Shown here: positions 1 through 5,450 of the stretch, one piece after another
How positions within the stretch are numbered: position 1 is the stretch's first letter
How the letters are laid out: each line of letters starts with the position of its first letter
The notes under the pieces: generated by a model
Told to the model about the DNA's origin: nothing
The model's input: only the letters and a program-made list of their open reading frames with translations
Database searches by the model: none
Source of the DNA: Candidatus Eiseniibacteriota bacterium
GTDB taxonomy: Bacteria > Eisenbacteria > RBG-16-71-46 > CAIMUX01
Assembly: GCA_020431745.1 (NCBI GenBank)
Contig: JAGQHR010000270.1
Location: 1 to 5,450 of the forward strand
Reading direction: 5' to 3'
DNA length: 5,450 bases
Program-made: the position numbers and the translations under genes

Positions 1-999
1 GTACTCGACGAAGTCCTCCACATCTGCGCTCGTGAAGTCGGGGAAGTAGCGCTCAGGGTGGCTCCCGATCTCGATCGCGGCCAGGAACTCACAGTAGAAG
101 TTTTGGGATGCGAAGCCGAAACGCGGACCGTCGTACTCGTGGAGGATCCGGGCGACATCGTTGGTCCCCAGCTCGTTTCGGGCCCGCAGCACGCCGTTGA
201 GCCCATGGTTGTAGCTGACGACGGAGAGCGGCCAGCTGCCCAGCTGGAGAAAGCTGTTCCCGAGGTACTGCGCCGCCGCCTCGGTCGCGCGGTAGGGGTC
301 GAGCCGTTCATCCAGATCCGCCTGAATCCGCAGATAGCGTCGGCCGGTGTCCTTGGTGAACTGCCACAGGCCGAGCGCCCCCGCCTTCGACACCGCCTCC
401 GGGTTGTAAGAGGACTCGACGCACGGAAGGAAGGCAATCTCTTCCGGAAGCTCGTAGCGACGGAGGATCTCCCGAATGTGGGTGAGGTACCGCCCGGACC
501 GCTCCAACCCGGCGCGGGTGTTTCCGGCCACCCCGGTCTGGACGCGGAGTCGATCGGAAGCGCGGGTAAAGCGAGCCTCCTCGGGAACCTCGGCGAGGAG
601 CCGCGCCACTGACTCTTCCGCAGGTGTATAGGTGTCCGGAGACTTCGAAGCCAGACGGTCCAACAGGTGACCGTAGTACTCGAGCCGCTGGTCGACCCGC
701 CGGCTCGCGACCGACGGTTCGAGGTCGGTGACGTCGTAGACCTCGTAGATGACCCACGGATAGCGGGCATCGTGGATCACCTTGTCGTTGCGTGTGTACT
801 GGCTGAAGATGCGGATCCAGAACTCGGTCCGGGCGCGCAGCTCCGGTGGGCAGGGAAACGTCTCGGTCCCCAGGGGAACCGAAGAAAGCTCGGACGCGCG
901 CACCTCACCGGCCGCGAGCGCGAGCAGGACGAGCGAACAGAAGAGCGAGGCGCCAGTCGCGCTGAGCCGCAGGCTGGTTTTCACTGGACTGATCCGCAC
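1..999 (-). CDS. mltD: MltD-type membrane-associated/periplasmic lytic murein transglycosylase (GH23), C-terminus cut by window edge
   Basis: This enzyme cleaves the MurNAc-GlcNAc bond of peptidoglycan to give 1,6-anhydro products in the periplasm. The frame is open for 333 codons from the GTG at 999 to the window edge. Residues 1-35 form a signal peptide: basic start (R2, K7, R11), hydrophobic core 17-30, and V-R-A cleavage site before S36. Residues 59-90 (EFWIRIFSQY, then IHDARYPWVIYE) match the helical N-terminal region seen in MltD-like proteins. The lysozyme-like domain covers about 180-305. E195 is the expected catalytic acid, in the hallmark motif ESSYNPEA followed by SKAGALGLWQF (204-214). 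A third motif, SYNHGLNGV, lies at 262-270, and NFYCEFLAA follows near the visible end. LysM repeats, common at the C-terminus of this family, would lie outside the window. The start at 999 is preferred over GTG 984 and GTG 1002 because of the GGGGAG box 7 bases upstream. The gene is divergent from the ABC operon. Family assignment is firm; the exact symbol is by similarity of motifs. Confidence 0.93.
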   Translation of the reverse strand, partial: MRISPVKTSLRLSATGASLFCSLVLLALAAGEVRASELSSVPLGTETFPCPPELRARTEFWIRIFSQYTRNDKVIHDARYPWVIYEVYDVTDLEPSVASRRVDQRLEYYGHLLDRLASKSPDTYTPAEESVARLLAEVPEEARFTRASDRLRVQTGVAGNTRAGLERSGRYLTHIREILRRYELPEEIAFLPCVESSYNPEAVSKAGALGLWQFTKDTGRRYLRIQADLDERLDPYRATEAAAQYLGNSFLQLGSWPLSVVSYNHGLNGVLRARNELGTNDVARILHEYDGPRFGFASQNFYCEFLAAIEIGSHPERYFPDFTSADVEDFVEY

Positions 1000-1006
1000 C
1001 ACCTGT

Positions 1007-1012
1007 CTCCCC
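1007..1012 (-). promoter_or_regulatory. Ribosome binding site of the mltD-like gene
   Basis: Read on the minus strand, GGGGAG ends 7 bases before the GTG at 999 and 4 bases before an adjacent in-frame GTG at 1002. The spacing favours 999. A third in-frame GTG at 984 is 22 bases away and would also shorten the basic N-region of the signal peptide, so it is less likely. Confidence 0.6.
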
Positions 1013-1116
1013 GGGGTCGAGTTTGGTCTGTCTGGGAAGTCGGCCGTCTGCGATGACGTCTTGAGCCGGCCGCGAATCTCCTCCATCGTATCGAAGGCAG
1101 ACCGGGGTGCTCAAGC

Positions 1117-1124
1117 GGGAGGTG
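1117..1124 (+). promoter_or_regulatory. Strong ribosome binding site of the ABC ATPase gene
   Basis: GGGAGGTG lies 5 bases before the ATG at 1130 and is close to a full anti-16S complement. It fixes the start at 1130. The reading frame stays open back to position 782, but that extension would overlap the divergent transglycosylase gene and its signal peptide region and would put nothing ABC-like in front of the domain. Confidence 0.75.
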
Positions 1125-1129
1125 AATCG

Positions 1130-2263
1130 ATGGACACGGGGACCGCCGCATCACATGCGGAAGAATCCCCACTCATCGAAGCAATTGGGCTGAGCAAAGC
1201 CTATGGAGCGGTCCAGGCGGTCCAAGACCTGTCTCTTTCCGTGCACCGCGGGGAAATCCTCGGACTGTTGGGCCCGAACGGCGCGGGCAAGTCCACCACC
1301 TTGCGCATGCTCATCGGCTTCCAGTTTCCGGATGTCGGTGAGATCCGCCTGGACGGGCGCAACGTCTTTCGCGAAGGAGACACCGCGCGCTTCGAGCTGG
1401 GCTACATGCCGGAGCAGCTTCCGCTCTACGCCGAGATGCCGGTGCGGAGCTACCTGGGCTACTTCGCGCGGATCAAAGGCGTCCCGTCCCCACGCAAGTC
1501 GGTCGAGCGTGTCGTCGAACGCCTCGACCTCGGCGCGGTCATCGGGCGGTCGTGCGGAAACTTGTCCCGGGGTTACCGCCAGCGCGTCGGTCTGGCCCAA
1601 GCGCTCCTGGCAGACCCCCAAGTCCTGATCCTGGACGAGCCGACCTCCGGGCTCGATCCGAACCAGATCCACGACTTTCGCGAGCTGATCCGCGGGCTCG
1701 GTCGCGACCGCGCCGTCCTGCTCTCGACGCACATCCTTCCCGAAGCGATGGCGATCTGCGATCGCGTCACCATCCTCAACCGCGGCCGGGTCGTCGCGTC
1801 CGGTACCCCCCGGGATCTGGCGGCAGGAGATTCCGCGCTCCACTGGGCACGCCTGCGGACGACGGTGAATCCGGGCGACGACGATGTCGGGCGGTTCGGT
1901 CTGGTCCCCGAGGGAGAAGCGGGCGTGTACTCCGTCCAACGGGACCTGACTCCGGAGGAGGCCCGCACGCTGCTGGGCCGTATCGTGACCGAAGGGTGGG
2001 AGCTTCTGGAGTGGCATGCCGGCGCCGCGGGGCTCGAAGCCGTTTTCCGACGACTCACATTGGGTGAGGAATCCGCGGCCTTCGGCGACGGCGCCTCCGA
2101 AGGGACAGCCGAACAATCGGCGCCGGACCCGCAGGATCCGAGCGGGGCGATCGCGGACGCGCCCGCGGACCCTGCTTCCCGGACGCGGGAGGAGAATGGC
2201 ATCGAGAACGGACCGAAGGCGGGCCAGGGCTCGTTCTTCCCCAAGCGAGGGGGCCGGCGATGA
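1130..2263 (+). CDS. ABC transporter ATP-binding protein, GldA type
   Basis: This 377-residue cytoplasmic ATPase is expected to power the permease encoded immediately downstream. The nucleotide-binding domain spans about 15-240. Walker A is GPNGAGKST (48-56, K54). The Q-loop region reads GYMPEQLPLY with E95-Q96. The ABC signature is LSRGYRQRV (145-153) in place of LSGGQ. Walker B is VLILDEP (165-171, catalytic E170), followed by TSGLDP, and the switch histidine is H201 in STHI. The signature form with RGYRQ and a GYxPE Q-loop is typical of GldA and related ABC-2 exporter ATPases. A C-terminal accessory region follows and ends in GLEAVFRRLT (301-310), a usual ending for this group. The remaining 67 residues (311-377) are a low-complexity tail rich in A, E, D, G, P and S, ending in basic FFPKRGGRR. 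Family members are usually about 300-320 residues, so the tail is extra. The stop overlaps the permease start by 4 bases. The ATPase identity is certain; the transported substrate is unknown. Confidence 0.95.
   Translation: MDTGTAASHAEESPLIEAIGLSKAYGAVQAVQDLSLSVHRGEILGLLGPNGAGKSTTLRMLIGFQFPDVGEIRLDGRNVFREGDTARFELGYMPEQLPLYAEMPVRSYLGYFARIKGVPSPRKSVERVVERLDLGAVIGRSCGNLSRGYRQRVGLAQALLADPQVLILDEPTSGLDPNQIHDFRELIRGLGRDRAVLLSTHILPEAMAICDRVTILNRGRVVASGTPRDLAAGDSALHWARLRTTVNPGDDDVGRFGLVPEGEAGVYSVQRDLTPEEARTLLGRIVTEGWELLEWHAGAAGLEAVFRRLTLGEESAAFGDGASEGTAEQSAPDPQDPSGAIADAPADPASRTREENGIENGPKAGQGSFFPKRGGRR
2247..2253 (+). promoter_or_regulatory. Ribosome binding site of the ABC permease gene
   Basis: GAGGGGG ends 6 bases before the ATG at 2260. 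It lies inside the last codons of the ATPase gene, so the basic end of the ATPase tail is encoded partly by bases that serve as this site. It supports the 2260 start, which overlaps the upstream stop as ATGA. Confidence 0.55.
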
Positions 2264-3045
2264 GAGCGTCCCGTGTGTTCGTGATCGCAGGGCGGGAGGC
2301 GCGCTCGATCGTGGCGTCCCCGTCCGGGGCCATCATCATCGGTACCTTTTGGGCCGTGGCCGGGCTCATCCTGATGAGCCTCCTCTTCCAGTACCGCGAC
2401 GGGGTCCTACGGCTGGCCCAGACTTCCGGGATGCAGACCGGGCCGCGTGGACTTCACATCAACGACTGGGTGATCCGCCTGCTCGTCCAGAACATGGGCA
2501 CGGTTCTCGTGCTGTTCGTACCGTTGCTCACGATGCGGGGGTTCGCGGAGGAACGACGGACCGGGAATCTGGAGCTGCTCATGAGCCAGCCCGTTCGCGG
2601 AGCGGAGCTCCTGCTGGGAAAGTTCCTGGGGGCGCAGTTATCGCTGCTCGCATGCCTGGCCGTTCTGATTCCACATGCCGTCGTACTCGCGGTCGTCTCG
2701 ACCCCGGATTGGGTCTGGGCCGCGACGGCCGTGTTCGGACTGCTCCTGGTCGGACTTCTCTTCGGCGCCGTGGGAACGCTCCTGTCCGTGCTCAGCCGGT
2801 CTCAGATCGAAGCCGGGGTCCTGAGCCTGGGAGCGCTCCTGCTGCTCGCAATGGGGCCGGGTTCGCTGGCGAGCGGACGGGGGTTGGCTGCGGCCATCGG
2901 GCGGTATCTCTCGATCCTGGGACGCTTCGAAGACTTCGCGCGCGGAGTGATGGACCTCGGCCACGTCGCCTTCTTTCTCGGTGCGACGCTCGTCATCCTC
3001 GCGCTCGCGCTCCGCAGCCTCGACCTCGTCCGGTGGCAGGGGTAG
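2260..3045 (+). CDS. ABC-2 type permease subunit, GldF type
   Basis: This 261-residue inner-membrane protein should form the membrane channel of the transporter. About six hydrophobic segments can be seen: 24-43, 74-92, 120-147, 152-177, 185-200 and 235-255. After the second segment comes TMRGFAEERRTGNLELLMSQ (91-110), the conserved cytoplasmic stretch of the ABC-2/GldF permease group (a charged E-E-R-R then G-x-L-E-L-L), which is thought to contact the ATPase. The long polar loop between segments 1 and 2 (about 44-70) is also normal for these permeases. Length is close to the usual 240-260 residues. The gene starts in a 4-bp overlap with the ATPase gene and ends 3 bases before the GldG-like gene, so the three are almost certainly co-translated. 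The ABC-2 family call is firm. GldF type is inferred from the motif plus the GldG-like neighbour. The protein alone does not reveal a substrate. Confidence 0.92.
   Translation: MRASRVFVIAGREARSIVASPSGAIIIGTFWAVAGLILMSLLFQYRDGVLRLAQTSGMQTGPRGLHINDWVIRLLVQNMGTVLVLFVPLLTMRGFAEERRTGNLELLMSQPVRGAELLLGKFLGAQLSLLACLAVLIPHAVVLAVVSTPDWVWAATAVFGLLLVGLLFGAVGTLLSVLSRSQIEAGVLSLGALLLLAMGPGSLASGRGLAAAIGRYLSILGRFEDFARGVMDLGHVAFFLGATLVILALALRSLDLVRWQG
3038..3042 (+). promoter_or_regulatory. Ribosome binding site of the GldG-like gene
   Basis: AGGGG ends 6 bases before the ATG at 3049 and sits across the last codons of the permease gene. Together with the 3-bp intergenic gap it supports the 3049 start and coupled translation. 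Confidence 0.5.
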
Positions 3046-3048
3046 GCG

Positions 3049-4683
3049 ATGCAGGCGAGCACCGGAAGAAACTTCCCTTTGCTGTTCCTCGCGCTGCTGT
3101 TGTTCCTGGCCGGAGGACTGCTCACGACCCTCGCCGGCACCCAGGCCTATCTGGCGCGCATTCTTCTGCTCGCCGGCGCGGCGGTGCTGGCGCTCACCCT
3201 GCTTCGCATGGGGACCATGCTGCGGTTCGTCTTCCTGCGATTCCGATCCGTGGCGGAACCCGGTCCGACCCTCAACTGGATCCTGACCGGAGCGATCCTC
3301 CTCGTGGCCGCGGGGGTGCTGGGGCAGCAGGTCGTCCGCTTCGACATGACGAAGCGGCGGAGCAACGAGCTCTCTGCAACCTCGCGTGAGGCGCTCGCGA
3401 CCGTATCGCGGGACGTCGAGCTGATCGGCGCGTTCCGGGACAACGCGCCGCTCCGGGACACCGTGCGCGAGATGTTCGCCGTCTATCGCGCACAGTCGCG
3501 CAAGCTCCAGACGCGGCTCTTCGATCCGGATCGGGAGCCCGATCTCGCGCGTCAGTATGGGATCGACCGGGCCAACGTCATCCTCGTCCGCACCGGCGAC
3601 GCGCGGGAGATCGTCGACGAGATCGAAGAGCCGGCAGTGACGCAGGCGATCCTTCGGGTCGAGGATCCGCGCCGGCCCAGCGTCTGCTTCGTGCTCGGAC
3701 ATGGCGAGGTCGCGCCGGATCGGCAGCCGCTCAACCGGATCCGTCACATCATGAAAGAGGGCGGGCTGCAGATCGAATCGGTTCGGCTGGGAGAGGTCGT
3801 GGATGTACCGGAGTCAGCCACCGTCCTCGTGATCGCCGGTCCGCGGACCCGCCTGACGCCGGGAGAGGTCCAAGCCGTCGACCGATTCCTGACGCGCGGA
3901 GGGCGGCTCCTGCTCGCCGTGGAGCCGAACTTGCCGACGGGGCTCGAACCGCTCCTCGAGCGCTGGGGGATCGTGGTGGACGGCCGTCGGGTGCGCGACG
4001 ACAGCCCACTGACGCAGTCGTTGGGACTCGGCTCGGAAACGATCGCGGTGGCCCAGGTCGGGGAGCATCCGATCACGCGCGGGCTCACCAGCGTCGTCGT
4101 GCTCGCAGGTGCGACCGGCGTTCGTCTGGCCGATCGCGCCGTAGCGGGAACCTCGGGCACCGATCTGCTGAAAAGCGGCCCGCGGGCGGTGTTCCTCGAG
4201 CCGGCCGACGCCGCCGGACAGCCGGCGGGGTCGCCGCCACGGGTGGGTGCCCCCGACAGCACCTGGCTGGGCGCTCCCGGATACACCGCCCCACCCGCGC
4301 GGCAGGAGAACCTGGTTCCGGCGACCGAGCCGGCGACCTGTTCGCTGGCCGCGGTGCTGGAATGGGACGTGCCGAGCGGGGGGGGCAAACCGACTCCGGA
4401 GGGCGTGCCTGAAAAGCCCCACGCGCGTCTCGTCGTGCTCGGCGACAGCGATGTCCTGAGGGACGGCACGATCGATCTCTACGGAAACAACGCGTTCGTG
4501 GGGCGGCTCTTCGGTTGGCTCAGCGAACGCGACTTCCTCCTGCGGTTCCCGCCGCCGGATCGCGCGGGAACCCCTCTCAAGGTCGAGCTCGCGGGGCTGC
4601 GCACGACGTTCCTGATCGTGCAGATCGTGCTCCCGCTGATCCTCTACCTGTCCGGATTCATCCTCTGGGTGCGCCGACGATGA
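3049..4683 (+). CDS. GldG-like ABC transporter auxiliary membrane protein (ABC_transp_aux family)
   Basis: This 544-residue protein is the third component of the transporter; in Bacteroidota GldG partners GldF. Three hydrophobic segments lie at the N-terminus (9-29, 35-53, 77-95), followed at 97-112 by the family landmark FDMTKRRSNELSATSR (D-x-T then L-S-x-x-T/S). The large domain that follows should lie on the outer side of the inner membrane. It carries GHGE (217-220), a landmark of the family, then LTPGEVQAVDRFL and GGRLLLAVEP, which resemble the end of a glutamine-amidotransferase-like Rossmann fold. After a Pro/Gly/Ala-rich linker (about 383-425) comes RLVVLGDSDVLRDG with GDSD at 465-468 and YGNNAFVGRLFGWLSERD, the standard C-terminal block. 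One C-terminal helix (521-541) ends in RRR. No catalytic function is known. The extra N-terminal hairpin (helices 1-2) is not in the classic two-helix GldG, but such longer versions occur outside Bacteroidota. The stop overlaps the next start as ATGA. Family call is firm; role is inferred from neighbours. Confidence 0.92.
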   Translation: MQASTGRNFPLLFLALLLFLAGGLLTTLAGTQAYLARILLLAGAAVLALTLLRMGTMLRFVFLRFRSVAEPGPTLNWILTGAILLVAAGVLGQQVVRFDMTKRRSNELSATSREALATVSRDVELIGAFRDNAPLRDTVREMFAVYRAQSRKLQTRLFDPDREPDLARQYGIDRANVILVRTGDAREIVDEIEEPAVTQAILRVEDPRRPSVCFVLGHGEVAPDRQPLNRIRHIMKEGGLQIESVRLGEVVDVPESATVLVIAGPRTRLTPGEVQAVDRFLTRGGRLLLAVEPNLPTGLEPLLERWGIVVDGRRVRDDSPLTQSLGLGSETIAVAQVGEHPITRGLTSVVVLAGATGVRLADRAVAGTSGTDLLKSGPRAVFLEPADAAGQPAGSPPRVGAPDSTWLGAPGYTAPPARQENLVPATEPATCSLAAVLEWDVPSGGGKPTPEGVPEKPHARLVVLGDSDVLRDGTIDLYGNNAFVGRLFGWLSERDFLLRFPPPDRAGTPLKVELAGLRTTFLIVQIVLPLILYLSGFILWVRRR

Positions 4684-5450
4684 TGGAAGGACGTCCCCGC
4701 CGGCGGCCTCCGCTCTGGCTGTTTCTCCTCGTCCTCCTGGCCGCTGTCTCCATCTGGGCCTGGCGTCTGCGATCGGGAGCCCCGGCCGGGGAAACGGAGG
4801 CCCACCTCGCGGCCGGACCGCAGTTCGAGGATCCGGTCCGTCTCGTCTTCGAGACCGCCGGGGACAGCATCGTCGTGGTGTCGACCGCCACGGGATACAC
4901 GATCGTCCATCCCGTTCACGACCTCGCCTCCACGCTCCGGGTCAAGGACGTGGCACGGAACGCGATGCTGCTCGCGCCCTCGAGGTCGCTCCACGAGCCC
5001 CCGGAACGATTCGGGCTGGTGCCCCCGCAGCACCGACTTCGTTTGGTCGCTCCTTCCGGAGCCGTCTGGAGCATCGCGATGGGGGACTCCTCGGCCGTGG
5101 GCTCCGAAGTCTACGCCCAGCTTGGCGAGCTCGGGTCCCCGGTCGTGCTGATTCGCGAGTTCACCGCGCGACACTACTTCGCTCCGGATGTCGACGCCTT
5201 GCGCGACCCGACGGCCTTGCCGCTCAGCTCGCCGGTCATCGACTCCCTGCACGTGATCGTATCCGGCGCCTCACTGCGCGCCCGACGTCTGGCCGCGGAC
5301 CATTGGGAGGCGATAGAGCCGGCGGGAATCGGACTCGATCCACTTCCGATCAACCGGGTCCTGCGCGAGCTCCGCGGCCCAGGGATGACCGGCTTCGATG
5401 CGAACCTCACTCCGGCCGATGCTGGGCTCGATCCACCCCGAGCGCGCTGG
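4680..5450 (+). CDS. DUF4340 domain-containing membrane-anchored protein, C-terminus cut by window edge
   Basis: The frame is open for 257 codons to the right edge with no stop. The N-terminus is basic (RPRRR, 5-9) and followed by one hydrophobic anchor (11-28), so the rest should be extracytoplasmic. The body matches the DUF4340 pattern: a beta-rich unit (52-82) with GYTIVHPV, then ERFGLVPPQHRLRLVAPSG (109-127), IAMGDS and EVYAQLG (143-149), VVLIREF, and the landmark ALRDPTAL (173-180). A second similar unit begins at 186 (VIDSLHVIVSG) with W209-E210 and EP before helical LPINRVLRELRG. DUF4340 proteins commonly follow GldG-like genes and their function is unknown. The ATG at 4680 overlaps the upstream stop. 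A second in-frame ATG at 4683 directly follows, and no strong ribosome binding site separates them, so translation is probably coupled. An alternative start at 4683 would change one residue only. I judge the family by pattern, not by a profile search. Confidence 0.85.
   Translation, partial: MMEGRPRRRPPLWLFLLVLLAAVSIWAWRLRSGAPAGETEAHLAAGPQFEDPVRLVFETAGDSIVVVSTATGYTIVHPVHDLASTLRVKDVARNAMLLAPSRSLHEPPERFGLVPPQHRLRLVAPSGAVWSIAMGDSSAVGSEVYAQLGELGSPVVLIREFTARHYFAPDVDALRDPTALPLSSPVIDSLHVIVSGASLRARRLAADHWEAIEPAGIGLDPLPINRVLRELRGPGMTGFDANLTPADAGLDPPRARW

Larger units (their letters stand above)
1000..1129. promoter_or_regulatory. Divergent intergenic region between mltD-like gene and ABC operon
   Basis: This 130-bp stretch separates the two divergent starts and must contain, or lie next to, the promoters for both directions. 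On the minus strand a TTGAGC box (1109-1114) and a TACGAT box (1085-1090) are separated by 18 bases, a plausible sigma70-like pair for the transglycosylase. On the plus strand TTGAGC (1061-1066) is followed after 19 bases by TCGTAT (1086-1091), a weaker pair for the operon. The two TTGAGC boxes sit in a 7-bp inverted repeat, CTTGAGC at 1060-1066 and GCTCAAG at 1109-1115. Location as a divergent control region is well supported; the individual boxes are guesses because high-GC promoters often deviate from the consensus. Confidence 0.45.

Noticed and set aside
58..612. Plus-strand open frame of 184 codons over the transglycosylase gene
   Set aside because: It is antisense to a frame with a signal peptide and the complete GH23 motifs. 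Its own translation has no recognisable domain and no convincing ribosome binding site.
308..757. Minus-strand open frame of 149 codons
   Set aside because: Same strand as the transglycosylase but a shifted frame inside it; Arg/Gly/Pro-rich composition typical of an out-of-frame GC-rich reading.
667..1056. Plus-strand open frame of 129 codons crossing the intergenic region
   Set aside because: Mostly antisense to the signal peptide and N-terminal region of the transglycosylase; no domain and no start signal.
1025..1103. GGTCTG (1025-1030) and CAGACC (1098-1103) as a second inverted repeat in the intergenic region
   Set aside because: Only 6 bp, far apart, and crossing rather than nesting with the CTTGAGC repeat, so it does not form a consistent structure.
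782..1129. N-terminal extension of the ABC ATPase back to an ATG at 782
   Set aside because: The ATG at 1130 has a near-perfect ribosome binding site and gives a normal ABC N-terminus. The extension would overlap the divergent gene and carries no conserved sequence.
1151..2116. Minus-strand open frame of 321 codons opposite the ABC ATPase
   Set aside because: The plus strand holds every ABC motif in register. The antisense frame is long only because GC-rich codons rarely give stops on the opposite strand.
2016..3389. Plus-strand open frame of 457 codons spanning three genes
   Set aside because: Arg/Pro/Gly-rich shadow frame running through the ATPase tail, permease and GldG-like gene; no domain, and all three true genes are identified by motifs.
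2638..3747. Minus-strand open frame of 369 codons opposite the permease and GldG-like genes
   Set aside because: Highly charged E/R/Q-rich reading that mirrors hydrophobic helices on the plus strand; no domain or ribosome binding site.
4644..5252. Minus-strand open frame of 202 codons opposite the DUF4340 gene
   Set aside because: The plus-strand frame has a membrane anchor and DUF4340 pattern and is coupled to the upstream gene; the antisense reading has no recognisable feature.
1..5450. Search for CRISPR arrays, tRNA, insertion sequences, attachment sites and Rho-independent terminators
   Set aside because: No spaced direct repeats, transposase motifs, terminal inverted repeats or stem-plus-T-tract were seen. 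Both outer genes are cut by the edges, so no operon end falls in the window.

Overview
The window is very GC-rich (roughly two thirds G+C by eye), densely coding, and uses GTG as well as ATG starts with clear Shine-Dalgarno sites. It is therefore a Gram-negative-type bacterial chromosome, because it encodes an exported MltD-type murein lytic transglycosylase. The gene content (GldA/GldF/GldG-type ABC module plus a DUF4340 protein, all GC-rich) would suit an environmental lineage such as Myxococcota/Desulfobacterota-like bacteria, Acidobacteriota, Gemmatimonadota or Candidatus Eisenbacteria. I cannot choose among these from sequence alone. I see no mobile element, CRISPR array, tRNA or rRNA.

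Layout: (1) Positions 1-999, minus strand: a lytic transglycosylase of the MltD/GH23 type. It starts with GTG at 999 and runs off the left edge, so its C-terminus is missing. (2) Positions 1000-1129: a 130-bp divergent intergenic region holding the ribosome binding sites of both flanking genes and weak promoter-like elements. (3) Positions 1130-5450, plus strand: a tightly packed four-gene operon. It contains an ABC ATPase of the GldA type (1130-2263), an ABC-2 type permease of the GldF type (2260-3045), a GldG-like auxiliary membrane protein (3049-4683) and a membrane-anchored DUF4340 protein (4680 to beyond the right edge). Junctions are 4-bp overlaps or a 3-bp gap, implying one transcript and translational coupling.

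How they work together: the ATPase and six-helix permease would form the transporter core. The GldG-like protein places a large domain outside the inner membrane between an N-terminal helix bundle and a C-terminal helix, and the DUF4340 protein adds a second anchored extracytoplasmic domain. In Bacteroidota the homologous GldA-GldF-GldG set is required for gliding motility and linked to the type IX secretion machinery. In most other phyla the four-gene set is widespread but its substrate is unknown. The divergent murein hydrolase raises, but does not prove, an envelope-remodelling connection. The family assignments are firm. The module is a known but functionally uncharacterised arrangement rather than an obviously new system.
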